Below, in pieces: positions 42,899 to 51,170 of a stretch of 64,000 nt of DNA. The notes below the pieces were generated by a model, which saw only the letters and a program-made list of their open reading frames with translations, made no database searches and was not told the DNA's origin. The stretch is from assembly GCA_023435705.1 (NCBI GenBank), contig JAEYRH010000005.1, forward strand, positions 124,001 through 188,000, in the 5' to 3' direction. The DNA comes from Bacillota bacterium. Its GTDB lineage: Bacteria; Bacillota; Clostridia; Christensenellales; UMGS416. Each line of letters opens with the position of its first letter. Position 1 is the stretch's first letter. The translations under genes and the position numbers were made by a program.

Positions 42899-42926
42899 TT
42901 GCAAAAATTTGATTCTCCTGTATAAT
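42899..42926 (+). promoter_or_regulatory. Promoter of the leader RNA and zinc-ribbon gene
   Basis: The -35 TTGCAA (42899-42904) and perfect -10 TATAAT (42921-42926) are 16 bases apart. Transcription would start near 42933, some 290 bases before the next gene. The 280 bases between the cupin stop and this promoter show no gene. Confidence 0.65.
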
Positions 42927-42932
42927 GGGAAT

Positions 42933-43205
42933 CGTTGAATCTGTCCTTCATGCGTGCCAGGTAAAAGCCAGGTATGCGTCGCGGAGCGGAAAGGCACTGG
43001 ATGGCTGCAGACACCAGCACCAATTCGTGGCCGCCCGACCAGGAACCATGATCCCTCGCGCTTATCTCCTGCGGCCGAACCGCGTGGCAGAAAACCAAGG
43101 ATTGTGCCCTGATCACTAGGGCCGGGAAAGACCCGGACGAATTCCCAGTCGGCGGAATAGGGCTTCAGGTTTGGCCAAAGCTCCATCGGGAGCAAAATAA
43201 ATAAA
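42933..43205 (+). ncRNA. Candidate structured leader RNA (unassigned)
   Basis: A GC-rich stretch of about 270 bases lies between a good promoter and the zinc-ribbon gene and holds no credible reading frame. Visible pairing includes GGCCGC with GCGGCC (about 43030 and 43071), CCGGG-AAAGA-CCCGG (about 43122-43137), a long-range AATTCGT with ACGAATT (about 43021 and 43138), the palindrome TTTGGCCAAA and a final GCTCC-ATCG-GGAGC hairpin (about 43182-43195). It does not match the consensus I know for RNase P, SRP RNA, tmRNA, T-box, cobalamin, FMN, TPP or lysine elements. It could be a riboswitch-like leader or an independent small RNA. Confidence 0.4.
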
Positions 43206-43222
43206 GCGAGGGAAATGTCAAC

Positions 43223-43516
43223 ATGTACCAGGACGAAACTTTAAAGTGCAGGGAATGCGGTGAAGATTTTGTGTTCACAGCCCGTGAACAGGAATTCTAC
43301 GCTGAGAAGGGTTTCACCAACAAGCCCGTCCGTTGCAAATCTTGCCGTAATGCCCGCAAGGGTCAGGGCGGTGGCATGGGTGGCGGCGACAGGCGTCCGC
43401 CCCGTGAGATGTACGATGCCATTTGTGCTGAGTGCGGCGCCCCCACAAAGGTGCCCTTCATGCCCAAGAATGACAGGCCCATCTATTGCAGCGAGTGCTT
43501 CAAGAGGACCAGATAA
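43223..43516 (+). CDS. Small double zinc-ribbon protein
   Basis: This 97-residue protein has two CxxC pairs at each end: CREC and CKSC in the N-terminal half, CAEC and CSEC in the C-terminal half, joined by a Gly-rich linker (GQGGGMGGGDRRPP). Each half should bind one zinc. From memory the family is widespread in Clostridia and Chloroflexi and is listed as a probable zinc-ribbon protein of unknown role; RNA binding is plausible. GAGGG precedes ATG 43223. The long upstream leader is unusual for so small a gene. Confidence 0.85.
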   Translation: MYQDETLKCRECGEDFVFTAREQEFYAEKGFTNKPVRCKSCRNARKGQGGGMGGGDRRPPREMYDAICAECGAPTKVPFMPKNDRPIYCSECFKRTR

Positions 43517-43536
43517 TCAACAACCATTCGTAACAC

Positions 43537-43562
43537 AAAGCCGCCCTGCTGGGCGGCTTTTT
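43537..43562 (+). terminator. Terminator of the zinc-ribbon gene
   Basis: AAAGCCGCCC, TGCT loop, GGGCGGCTTT followed by TT: a standard intrinsic terminator 20 bases past the stop. Confidence 0.9.
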
Positions 43563-43584
43563 AGTCTTGTTTCTCAAATGAAGC

Positions 43585-43971
43585 TTATTGTTCCGGTGGC
43601 TGGATCCTGCGCTGGAACGAAATGTAGCGCGTGCCCTGAAAGGTCACCTTGCCCTCATCACCCTCCACCAACAGCCCGGCTTGCTCTCCCTCCAGCTGGA
43701 ACTCCATCCGGTCGCCGCTCTCCACCTCGAATGTGGCGAAATAGTGGGTCCAGTGCGAGGTGTCGTTCATGCCGCCGCCGGTCTCGGTGCGCTTGGCTAC
43801 CACGCGGCAATCCACAGCAAGGATCGGTGCGTTGTTGTTTTGCACGCTGCGCTTGACCGTGCGGACAATAGCGGCAATGATCACGCTAAACACCAACAGG
43901 AAAATGAGGCTGATAAAAATCGTCCCTACCACAGACATAAAGTCAAAACCAAACCCAAATGGAGAACCCAT
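43585..43971 (-). CDS. DUF2500 membrane protein
   Basis: This 128-residue protein has one membrane helix (MSVVGTIFISLIFLLVFSVIIAAIV) and a C-terminal DUF2500 domain (VDCRVVAKRTETGG... HYFATFEVESGDRMEFQLEGEQAGLLVEGDEGKVTFQGTRYISF), the YhhM-like fold. Function is unknown. GGGAGG precedes the ATG. It is convergent with the zinc-ribbon gene. Confidence 0.85.
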   Translation of the reverse strand: MGSPFGFGFDFMSVVGTIFISLIFLLVFSVIIAAIVRTVKRSVQNNNAPILAVDCRVVAKRTETGGGMNDTSHWTHYFATFEVESGDRMEFQLEGEQAGLLVEGDEGKVTFQGTRYISFQRRIQPPEQ

Positions 43972-44104
43972 AGTATCTACCTCCCAGTGTATGTCTCTGG
44001 TATTATAAAAGACAGATGCATTCAGCGCAACGTGCAGCGGTTCAAAGATACAGATTGATGATCATACTTACATTATTGACGTTTGTATGGATAAAACCTG
44101 TCAG

Positions 44105-44944
44105 TTAAGCAGGCAGTACAACTCCGCCAATATCATCTTGAGGCGCTTTTTCTTCTGCTAGATTTTGCTGCACGTGCTGCAGCGCCTCCGCCCTACGGGC
44201 GGCTTCCTGCCCCAGCCAAGCTTGTGGGCCGAGCCCAGCTGCTTGGCAATAATAGTCGATGGCTTCGTTCTGATTCCCCAGTTTTTCAGCCAACACACCC
44301 AAATCATATAGAATGCTTATCTTTTCAGAACGATACTTCGCTCTGGCATATGCTTGGGAGAGATACTCCCCACCGGCTTCACCATCGCCCTTTGCGGCAT
44401 AATATGACCCCAAAACCCGCAAGCAACCGGATTCCAGCCGCTTATCGCTTTTCATGATTCTTTGGGCATTCTCAAGATGCAATGTGGCTTCATCAACACG
44501 CCCAACGCGAATAAGCCGCTGCATCAAACCGCATTCTTTCGAGTTTCGCAGCAGCTCATTGGGCGTGGGAAGGGCTTTCCACGCCTCCAGTGCTTTCTCA
44601 TGATCACCAAGCAGGTTATAGTATATGGTTTCATAATAGAGTCTGCCATATTGCGTCTTCCATGAGCCACCGCTCCTGGGATACGCATGGCTTGCTTCCT
44701 CTTTCAATAGCTCCGCATCCATCGCCTCTGTGGCAAGATAGGCAAGCCGATTCCTGATTCTATATCCACAGTCATAATATACAGCGATGCCCGAGGCGCC
44801 CGCCAGTACAAACAAAGAGATAAAGATAAACAGCTGGTCCACATGCAAGAAAAAAAGCATAAGGCAATAAAGAAAAGCAATGACAGGGAGAGCAAAAAAC
44901 CGCATATTCATTATTCTGATCAACTTATGAACGGTCTTGTCCAT
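44105..44944 (-). CDS. Membrane protein with TPR-like repeats
   Basis: This 279-residue protein has two close membrane helices (FFALPVIAFLYCLMLFFL, FIFISLFVLAGASGIAVYY) and a C-terminal region of helical pairs that look like TPR units (YYNLLGDHEKALEAWKAL, LGSYYAAKGDGEAGGEYLSQAYA, LGVLAEKLGNQNEAIDYYCQAAGL). It probably binds proteins at the inner face of the membrane. Its start overlaps uvrC by 20 bases with AAGGAGAGG upstream, so it is co-transcribed with uvrC. Confidence 0.75.
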   Translation of the reverse strand: MDKTVHKLIRIMNMRFFALPVIAFLYCLMLFFLHVDQLFIFISLFVLAGASGIAVYYDCGYRIRNRLAYLATEAMDAELLKEEASHAYPRSGGSWKTQYGRLYYETIYYNLLGDHEKALEAWKALPTPNELLRNSKECGLMQRLIRVGRVDEATLHLENAQRIMKSDKRLESGCLRVLGSYYAAKGDGEAGGEYLSQAYARAKYRSEKISILYDLGVLAEKLGNQNEAIDYYCQAAGLGPQAWLGQEAARRAEALQHVQQNLAEEKAPQDDIGGVVLPA

Positions 44945-46868
44945 CTGCCTCTCCTTCTGTTAGGCCAGCCTCATCGTCACCCTTCTCAGTGGAAGGATGC
45001 AGGAAACTCCACACCGCCTCAGCACTTGGTTTGTTCATCCCATCCACTGCCAACAGCTCCTCCAACGACGCAGCCTCCAGTTGAGCCGGGATCGGATATG
45101 CCCGCAAGAGCGCCTTCACCCGCATTTCGCCAATACCGGGGATGTCTTCCAGCCGGGATTTCAATGTGCGGGCAGACCTCAGGCTCCGGTGGTAGGTGAT
45201 CGCAAACCGGTGGGCCTCGTCGCGCACCCGCTCCAACAGGTGCAGCGCCGCAGAGTTGCGGGGCAGCACAAGAGGGTCAGGCCGGTCTTCCAGGATGATC
45301 TCCTCATTGCGCTTGGCGAGGCCCACAGCGGGGATGTGCTCCACGCCGCAGTCTCGCATGGCATTGCGGCCAAACTCCAGCTGCACCGGGCCGCCGTCGA
45401 TCAGCACCAGGTCCGGGAACCGGGAGAACTTGCCGGTGTTGTAGTCCCCGCCCGTTACGGCCAACTGTGCCCGCTCCTCCAGCCCGTGCCGGAAGCGGCG
45501 GGTCAGCACCTCGCGCATGCTCTCAAAGTCATTGGCGCCTTCCACGGTCTTGATCCGGAAGCGGCGATATTGGTTGCGGGCGGCCTTGCCATGCTCGAAG
45601 ACCACCATCGAAGCCACAGAGTCGGTGCCCTGGATGTTGGAGATGTCGTAGCACTCAATGCGGTCCGGCGGCACAGGCAGACCCAGGATATCTCCCAATG
45701 CCTTCACGGCCCCGCCGGTGCGCTCCCACTCCCTAAGGCGCCCTGCCTTTTCACGCTCCACGCGCTCCCGGGCGTTGGCCTCGGCCATTTCCAACAGCCG
45801 CACCTTTTCGCCCCGCTGGGGCACGGCGATTTCCACCTTGCGCCCGGCACGACCATGCAGATATTCCATCAGTTCGTTGGCGTTAGGCGGGAGCTCGCGC
45901 ACCACGATGGTGCGCGGCAGCATTACAGCGTTCACATAGAACTGCCCGATGAAGCTGGCCAGCACCGAGCCGGCGCTTTCCTCCGCCGAACCTTCCAACA
46001 CGAAGCTTTCGCTGCCCACCACCTTGCCGCCACGCACGATCACGAGCTGTACGGCAGCCTCGTTTTCCTCTGTGTGCACGCCCAGCACGTCCAGGTCTTC
46101 CTGCACGGTGGAGATCGCGTTTTGCTCGGTGGAGTTCACGACCTTCTCCACAGCGATCAGCTTGTCGCGCAATGCCGCCGCCCGCTCAAAATCCAGATCG
46201 TCGGCGGCCTGTTTCATCTGCGCGCGAAGACCCGCGGCAATCTCGGCATGCTGGCCGGACAAAAACTTCACAACCTCCTGGAGCATCGCGTGGTATTTCT
46301 CGCGGCTCACCCCGCCGCCGCAAGGGCCCAGGCACAGGCCCAGCTGGTAATTGAGGCAGGGCCGCTCGCCACGCTCGATGGCCTTGTGAATGTCCTTGGT
46401 GCAGGAACGGATCGGGAACACCTTGCGCACCAACTCCATCGTTTGCCTCAGCGTGCTGGCAGAAAGATAGGGCCCGAAGTATTTGGCCCGGTCATTCTTG
46501 GGCATACGGCGGACAATCTCCAGACGGGGGAAGTCCTCCTTCATGTCGATACGGAGATAAGGAAAATGTTTATTGTCCTTCAAAAGGATGTTGTAATGGG
46601 GGTGGTGCTGCTTGATCAGGTTGCACTCCAGCATCAGCGCCTCGGCCTCGTTTTTGACCACGATGTAGCCGATGCTGGCAATGTCCTGCACAAGCCGCCT
46701 GGTCTTGGGATACTCCCGCTGGGTGCTCAGTTGGAAATAGTTGCGCACGCGATTTTTGAGCGAAACGGCCTTGCCCACGTAGATCACGCGGCCTTCGGCG
46801 TTGCGCATAATATAGACGCCGGGGCTCTCCGGCAGGTTTTCCAATGTGGTTTGGAGTTGATCGTTCAT
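44925..46868 (-). CDS. uvrC: Excinuclease ABC subunit C
   Basis: UvrC makes both incisions in nucleotide excision repair. An N-terminal GIY-YIG nuclease domain (SPGVYIMRNAEGRVIYVGKA) is followed by a Cys cluster (about 145-170), a UVR motif (LDFERAAALRDKL), the RNase H-like second nuclease (ECYDISNIQGTDSVASMVVF... PDLVLIDGGPVQLE) and the helix-hairpin-helix tail (LEDIPGIGEMRVKALL). At 647 residues from ATG 46868 it is a little longer than usual (about 600), mainly at the C-terminus. No strong ribosome site is seen; a start at 46910 is also possible. Confidence 0.95.
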   Translation of the reverse strand: MNDQLQTTLENLPESPGVYIMRNAEGRVIYVGKAVSLKNRVRNYFQLSTQREYPKTRRLVQDIASIGYIVVKNEAEALMLECNLIKQHHPHYNILLKDNKHFPYLRIDMKEDFPRLEIVRRMPKNDRAKYFGPYLSASTLRQTMELVRKVFPIRSCTKDIHKAIERGERPCLNYQLGLCLGPCGGGVSREKYHAMLQEVVKFLSGQHAEIAAGLRAQMKQAADDLDFERAAALRDKLIAVEKVVNSTEQNAISTVQEDLDVLGVHTEENEAAVQLVIVRGGKVVGSESFVLEGSAEESAGSVLASFIGQFYVNAVMLPRTIVVRELPPNANELMEYLHGRAGRKVEIAVPQRGEKVRLLEMAEANARERVEREKAGRLREWERTGGAVKALGDILGLPVPPDRIECYDISNIQGTDSVASMVVFEHGKAARNQYRRFRIKTVEGANDFESMREVLTRRFRHGLEERAQLAVTGGDYNTGKFSRFPDLVLIDGGPVQLEFGRNAMRDCGVEHIPAVGLAKRNEEIILEDRPDPLVLPRNSAALHLLERVRDEAHRFAITYHRSLRSARTLKSRLEDIPGIGEMRVKALLRAYPIPAQLEAASLEELLAVDGMNKPSAEAVWSFLHPSTEKGDDEAGLTEGEADGQDRS

Positions 46869-46912
46869 GGGGATATGATAGCATTGTGGGGGGGAAATGT
46901 AAATTTGCATTC

Positions 46913-46928
46913 CTGACTACTGACTACT
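46913..46928. repeat. Heptamer tract at the DUF4129 gene stop
   Basis: On the minus strand AGTAGTCAGTAGTCAG carries two 7-base units; the first TAG is the stop codon of the DUF4129 gene. It fills the gap to uvrC. Confidence 0.6.
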
Positions 46929-48192
46929 TGCACACCTCCTCCCTCGCCTTCTCAACCTCACCATCGCTTGGTTCCTCCTCCCCATACCGGGCAAGGTTGT
47001 AGGCATGGGCCAGGGCCGGCACTGGCCGGGCAATGTCGGAGGCAGTGGCGGAGGGGCGCGGAACGTGGCCGGAGGCGCAAAGCCCCCGCACGTATTCACG
47101 AAATAAAAAGCGGGCGCGGGCGGCGTTGGTAGTGAAGTCGTCGATGCGCTCCCGGCGCCGGAAGCGGCGAACCAACTTGCGCAAGCCTTTTCCAGCATTG
47201 GAAAAAGCCTGACGGAGCGTCATCAGTCGCTCGCTGCTGTCGCGGAAATCATCGCTGTCATGCCAGCTGCCGAATATCGCGTTTAAGCGTTCTCGAAGCT
47301 TAAGCCAGAGCTTTGGGAAGAGTTTGTAAATGCCATAAAGCATCGCAGCTGCAATACAAACCAGCATCAGCACCATCACAATGTCACCGATCAGCTGCAT
47401 CAGTGGTGACGCCTCACCGCCCATGGGCAGTGGCTGCTGCTGGTCACCGCCCTGCGGGGTTTGGCCGCCTGTAGTGGATGGAGAAAGCAACGAAGACAGC
47501 CAGTAGAACGCGGCTACTGCCCAGGCAACGAGTTTTTTGAACCCGTCGGCGATGAAGCCCATGATCGCGCTCGCGTTTGCAAAAAGAAACGTGGCTGCCA
47601 CAAACAAAACCGCCCCAATTGTGCCGTTGCGGCGCACCGCCGCAGGAACGCCGGAGCCAGTGTTTGCTCTGGCTGCCTGCCGCACACCATTGCGGTTCAG
47701 CGCCACCATCGCCACTGCAAACCAGACCGACGCAGGGATGATCACTAACGGCCAGACCGTGCCGGCGTCAGCCCTCTCCCGGATGGTGAGGTAAAGTATG
47801 GCAGCGGAGCAAAGCCACCCGGCAAGAGGCGCCAGCAACGCCCCAGCGCTGAGCGACGCCTCGCGGGTGGTGATATAAAGGCGCTCGGCCCACACAGCCA
47901 GCAAGACACCGATGGCGACCAACGAATACAGATATACAGGCTCGACCATGGCGATCCGACCAGCAAGCCATGCCAGCGCCGCCCCCGGGGCTGCGGAAAG
48001 CAGGATCTGCAGCAACGGATGCCGTTTGCCGAGCAGCATGCCCACAGCAATGCCAATGATCGCGAAGGCAAGCCCGCAGAACAGCACAAGGCGGGCCAGT
48101 GCAAGGCCGGCCAATATGCAAGCCACGGCAAACAACAGCGCGAGGGCTGTCAGAGCAGCGGCAAGGCTTCGGATAACCCTTTCCTCACGCAT
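46924..48192 (-). CDS. Membrane protein with C-terminal DUF4129-like domain
   Basis: This 422-residue protein has about eight N-terminal membrane helices (residues 8-215), a Ser/Thr/Gln linker, one further helix (about 263-285) and a soluble C-terminal domain (RARFLFREYVRGLCASGHVPRPSATASDIARP) of the DUF4129 type. In MoxR operons this domain usually follows a transglutaminase-like domain; here no transglutaminase triad is visible. The start overlaps the DUF58 gene by 8 bases. It is third in a MoxR-DUF58-DUF4129 operon. Confidence 0.75.
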   Translation of the reverse strand: MREERVIRSLAAALTALALLFAVACILAGLALARLVLFCGLAFAIIGIAVGMLLGKRHPLLQILLSAAPGAALAWLAGRIAMVEPVYLYSLVAIGVLLAVWAERLYITTREASLSAGALLAPLAGWLCSAAILYLTIRERADAGTVWPLVIIPASVWFAVAMVALNRNGVRQAARANTGSGVPAAVRRNGTIGAVLFVAATFLFANASAIMGFIADGFKKLVAWAVAAFYWLSSLLSPSTTGGQTPQGGDQQQPLPMGGEASPLMQLIGDIVMVLMLVCIAAAMLYGIYKLFPKLWLKLRERLNAIFGSWHDSDDFRDSSERLMTLRQAFSNAGKGLRKLVRRFRRRERIDDFTTNAARARFLFREYVRGLCASGHVPRPSATASDIARPVPALAHAYNLARYGEEEPSDGEVEKAREEVCK

Positions 48193-49276
48193 CGGCCTGC
48201 CCTCCCGAAGGATTGATCCAGGTCACCGAGTTTTCCATGCGCCGGAGTCGGCCTGCCCGTTCCTCCAGGTTGGGGCTCCAGTAGTGGGAGAGAACCAGCA
48301 CATCCATGCCGGTGATGCCACGGCTCAGCACCTCGTCGTCCAGCCACTGATGGAAGCTGCGGCGGCGCACGATCTTCACCCGGGCCATCGCCTCCAGCAT
48401 CTGCATGAGATGCCCCTGGCCGCCGCCCACCGGCACCTCCACTGGCTCATCGGCCATCGCGGCCCACCGGCCATTGCATAAAAAGCCGGTCTCCACACCG
48501 TTCTTCGTCGCCCATTCGGCATAAGTCGCGGCAAGGGAAAGGCTCTGCTCGATCTGGAGTGACTCCTCCTCATTAAGCTCCCCCCACTGGGTCTCGGTGA
48601 GCTGCATGTTCACAACCAGCAGCAGGCGGGGGTTGGCAGTGAAGTCGCGGGTTTTCACCTTCAGCGCGCCGGTGCGGGCCGTGGCTGCCCAGTGCACATC
48701 CCGCAATGTGTCGCCACGGAGAAATGGCCGGATGCCATTCACCAGAAAAGGATCGGGTTCGATATGGCGGCGCACCACCACGTCGCCCTGCCACCGGCGG
48801 GACGGCACGTCGAGCGCGTTGAAATCCAGGATGCGGGGGTATACCACGAGCTCCATGGGGTTGGCAACCGTCACTGAGCTCCCGCTGACCCCAAACAGGT
48901 CTCCGGTGGAAAGCGCCACAGTGTCCACCGTATAGCAGCCGCGGCGCACGCAGATCACCGCGTGTATGCGGGTGATCTTGCGCCACGGACCCAACGTGAA
49001 CATGCTGCGGTGATAGCTGTCATCAGCCAGGGCCAGGTTTTCCTGGCTCTTGAACCGAAGGTGCCGCGACATGCGGGCCTCCACCTTGAGCCACGGCACC
49101 GGCAGCAGCTTGGCGTTGGCAATCTCCTCTACCAACTCCACCTTCTGACCCTCATACACAACCGATGCAGTGAAATAACGGCGGTAGGAAACCGCTCTCA
49201 TGCCAAACAACCGGAACACTGCCGCCTGCAGTACGGCCAGGATAAGGGCCGACGCCAGCAGCCCGAAGATGTTCAT
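48185..49276 (-). CDS. DUF58 domain protein
   Basis: This 363-residue protein has an N-terminal membrane segment (FGLLASALILAVLQAAVFRLFG) and a DUF58 domain with the signature FLRGDTLRDVHWAATARTGALKVKTRDF followed by a vWA-like region. Together with MoxR ATPases it is thought to assemble or activate metal- or envelope-associated proteins; the target is unknown. Its ATG overlaps the moxR stop in an ATGA, with GGAGGA upstream; the frame is open to 49378 without support. Confidence 0.92.
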   Translation of the reverse strand: MNIFGLLASALILAVLQAAVFRLFGMRAVSYRRYFTASVVYEGQKVELVEEIANAKLLPVPWLKVEARMSRHLRFKSQENLALADDSYHRSMFTLGPWRKITRIHAVICVRRGCYTVDTVALSTGDLFGVSGSSVTVANPMELVVYPRILDFNALDVPSRRWQGDVVVRRHIEPDPFLVNGIRPFLRGDTLRDVHWAATARTGALKVKTRDFTANPRLLLVVNMQLTETQWGELNEEESLQIEQSLSLAATYAEWATKNGVETGFLCNGRWAAMADEPVEVPVGGGQGHLMQMLEAMARVKIVRRRSFHQWLDDEVLSRGITGMDVLVLSHYWSPNLEERAGRLRRMENSVTWINPSGGQADA

Positions 49277-50235
49277 TGGTCTTCCTCCGCTGCCTCTGTG
49301 GGCACAGGCACCTGCAAAAGCACCTTTTCCACCACTTCCTCCGAGGCGCGGCCTGCCCCGCCGAAGCTGCTGCGGCAAATGATGCGGTGGCTCAACACGG
49401 CGCGGGCGACTGCTTTCACATCATCCGGCTGCACGAAATGGCGGCCGGAAATGGCAGCCCATGCCTGCGCGGCGCGCATCAGCGCCAGGCTGCCGCGGGG
49501 GCTCACACCCAGGATCACGGCCTCGGCCACGCGGGTGAGCTCCACGATCTGCACAATGTAACGCTGCACATCGGCAGCCACCTTCACCTGGGTTACGGCC
49601 TTCTGCGCCGTGAGGATATCCTGGGTAGACGCCACAGGCGCCAACGTATCCAATGGATTGTCGGAAATAAAGCGGTTGAGCACGGCCATGCCCTCCTCGG
49701 TGGAGGGGTAGCCCATTTTGGTTTTGATGAAAAAACGGTCCAACTGGGCTTCCGGCAGCGGGAAGGTACCCTGTGTCTCAATGGGGTTCTGCGTGGCGAT
49801 CACAAGGAAGGGAAGCTCCAGGGGATAAGTCTGGCCATCCACGGTGACTTGCCGCTCCTCCATGCTTTCCAGCAATGCCGACTGGCTGCGGGGCGTGGCG
49901 CGGTTGATCTCATCGGCAAGCACGATGTTGGCAAACACCGGCCCTGGCTGGAAGCGGAACTCCACAGCCTTCTGGTCAAAGATGCTCATGCCGGTGATGT
50001 CGCTGGGCAGCAGGTCCGGTGTGAACTGGATGCGCTTGAAGGAAAGGCTCAGAGACTTGGCCATGGCCTTGGCAAGCATCGTCTTGCCGGTGCCGGGCAC
50101 ATCCTCCAGCAGCACATGGCCCTGCGACAGCATCGCCGTCAACAGCAGATTGACCGTATCATCACGCCCCACAATCACCTTGCCGATGTTTTCACGCAGG
50201 CGGGCGGCAATGGCCTGTACGCTGTCCATACTCAT
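49273..50235 (-). CDS. MoxR-family AAA ATPase
   Basis: This 320-residue AAA+ chaperone-like ATPase has Walker A DVPGTGKTMLAKA, Walker B NIVLADEINRATPRSQSALLESMEE, sensor 1 IATQNPIE and the C-terminal lid (ILGVSPRGSLALMRAAQAWA). It is the first gene of the operon with DUF58 and DUF4129 proteins. AGGAG precedes the ATG at 50235 and a clear promoter lies 34 bases further. Confidence 0.95.
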   Translation of the reverse strand: MSMDSVQAIAARLRENIGKVIVGRDDTVNLLLTAMLSQGHVLLEDVPGTGKTMLAKAMAKSLSLSFKRIQFTPDLLPSDITGMSIFDQKAVEFRFQPGPVFANIVLADEINRATPRSQSALLESMEERQVTVDGQTYPLELPFLVIATQNPIETQGTFPLPEAQLDRFFIKTKMGYPSTEEGMAVLNRFISDNPLDTLAPVASTQDILTAQKAVTQVKVAADVQRYIVQIVELTRVAEAVILGVSPRGSLALMRAAQAWAAISGRHFVQPDDVKAVARAVLSHRIICRSSFGGAGRASEEVVEKVLLQVPVPTEAAEEDQ

Positions 50236-50268
50236 ATTGTGCTCCTATAATTCATTTGATCTCTAACT

Positions 50269-50296
50269 ATTATAACAGAAGAAATATGTTTTTGAA
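50269..50296 (-). promoter_or_regulatory. Promoter of the moxR operon
   Basis: On the minus strand -10 TATAAT (50269-50274) and -35 TTCAAA (50291-50296) are 16 bases apart. Confidence 0.6.
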
Positions 50297-50319
50297 TGGA
50301 AATCTGGCAACTGCTGCCC

Positions 50320-51066
50320 TCAACTCTCCGGCAGGAAGCAAACAAGGCCGCGCCACCCAAACACCGTGCGGCTGTCACAGGTCCAGGCGCTTTTAAAATC
50401 GAACTCCACACGGCAGCCCTCCGAGGAGGCGGTGGCAATCCACCGGCCTTCGCTGTGCCGCAGCGCCGTGAGCACCACCCAATGGAACTGCAGGTCTGAT
50501 TGGATAGGTTTGCCCGCAGCGTCGGAATGGGGCACGGCTGCCAGCGTGCGGTTGCGCATGTTGAGCATCGCGACTGGGTAATCTGCACGAAGCCAACCGA
50601 GCGCTGCCTGAATGGCTTCGTTCAGGCCCATTTTGCTGTTTTCAACCACATGCCCGACCAGTTTGACGCCCCGGCTGGCCGCAAACGCCTCGCTGAACCT
50701 CACGAAGCGCCTGATTGACGTCAGTCCGCCGTAAGGGATGTCCAGAGAATGGATGCTGGTGGGCCGTACAAACCGGATCACATCCTCCATGTGGTGCAGG
50801 AACTCCGTTTTGGTTGGGTGCAGCGGGTCGCCATGATAAAGCCTTTCCAACTGCCCGCCCCGCCGGGCCAGCCAGGCGAACACATCGGCAGCGGCCACAG
50901 CGCCGCAGCCGCTCAGCCGGCCAACCCTGGTGCCATACCAGGCCTGATCGCCGCCGTAATACACAGCAACACCGCCATCAGCCTGATGATCCGCCACAGG
51001 CAGAAACCGCGCGGCGTCTCCGAGCTCCGCATACATATTGTCAGCAGCAAACTCCAACCCAGCCAT
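50320..51066 (-). CDS. C39-like papain-fold protein of unknown function
   Basis: This protein of about 248 residues has a Cys motif SGCGAVAAADVFAWLAR near residue 52 and a late His motif FHWVVLTALRHSEGRW, the Cys/His arrangement of C39-type cysteine peptidases and relatives. The pair QVYG-type Gln is not clear. It has no signal peptide, so a cytoplasmic peptidase or amidase-like role is possible. Start is uncertain: ATG 51066 has a GGGGG site; the frame extends to 51102. Confidence 0.6.
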   Translation of the reverse strand: MAGLEFAADNMYAELGDAARFLPVADHQADGGVAVYYGGDQAWYGTRVGRLSGCGAVAAADVFAWLARRGGQLERLYHGDPLHPTKTEFLHHMEDVIRFVRPTSIHSLDIPYGGLTSIRRFVRFSEAFAASRGVKLVGHVVENSKMGLNEAIQAALGWLRADYPVAMLNMRNRTLAAVPHSDAAGKPIQSDLQFHWVVLTALRHSEGRWIATASSEGCRVEFDFKSAWTCDSRTVFGWRGLVCFLPES

Positions 51067-51170
51067 GCAAGCCCCCATGAAAAGATGCCTGGATTGTATC
51101 ATATGAATGCAAAACCGGACAAGTGACGGCAGGAAATGCCAGAAAAAACAGCATCAGTGAATTGGGCAAA

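Noticed and set aside
42695..43119. Several short open frames between the cupin and zinc-ribbon genes
   Set aside because: None has a ribosome site or a protein-like composition; the region fits a non-coding leader better.
43060..43160. Resemblance to T-box (AACCGCG) or cobalamin (GGGAA, CCGG) elements
   Set aside because: The full T-box consensus GGGTGGAACCGCGG and specifier features, and the cobalamin GCCACTG box, are absent.
44997..46916. Long open frame opposite uvrC (639 codons)
   Set aside because: It mirrors a complete uvrC with all motifs. Its product is His/Gln/Leu-rich low-complexity sequence typical of antisense frames in GC-rich genes.
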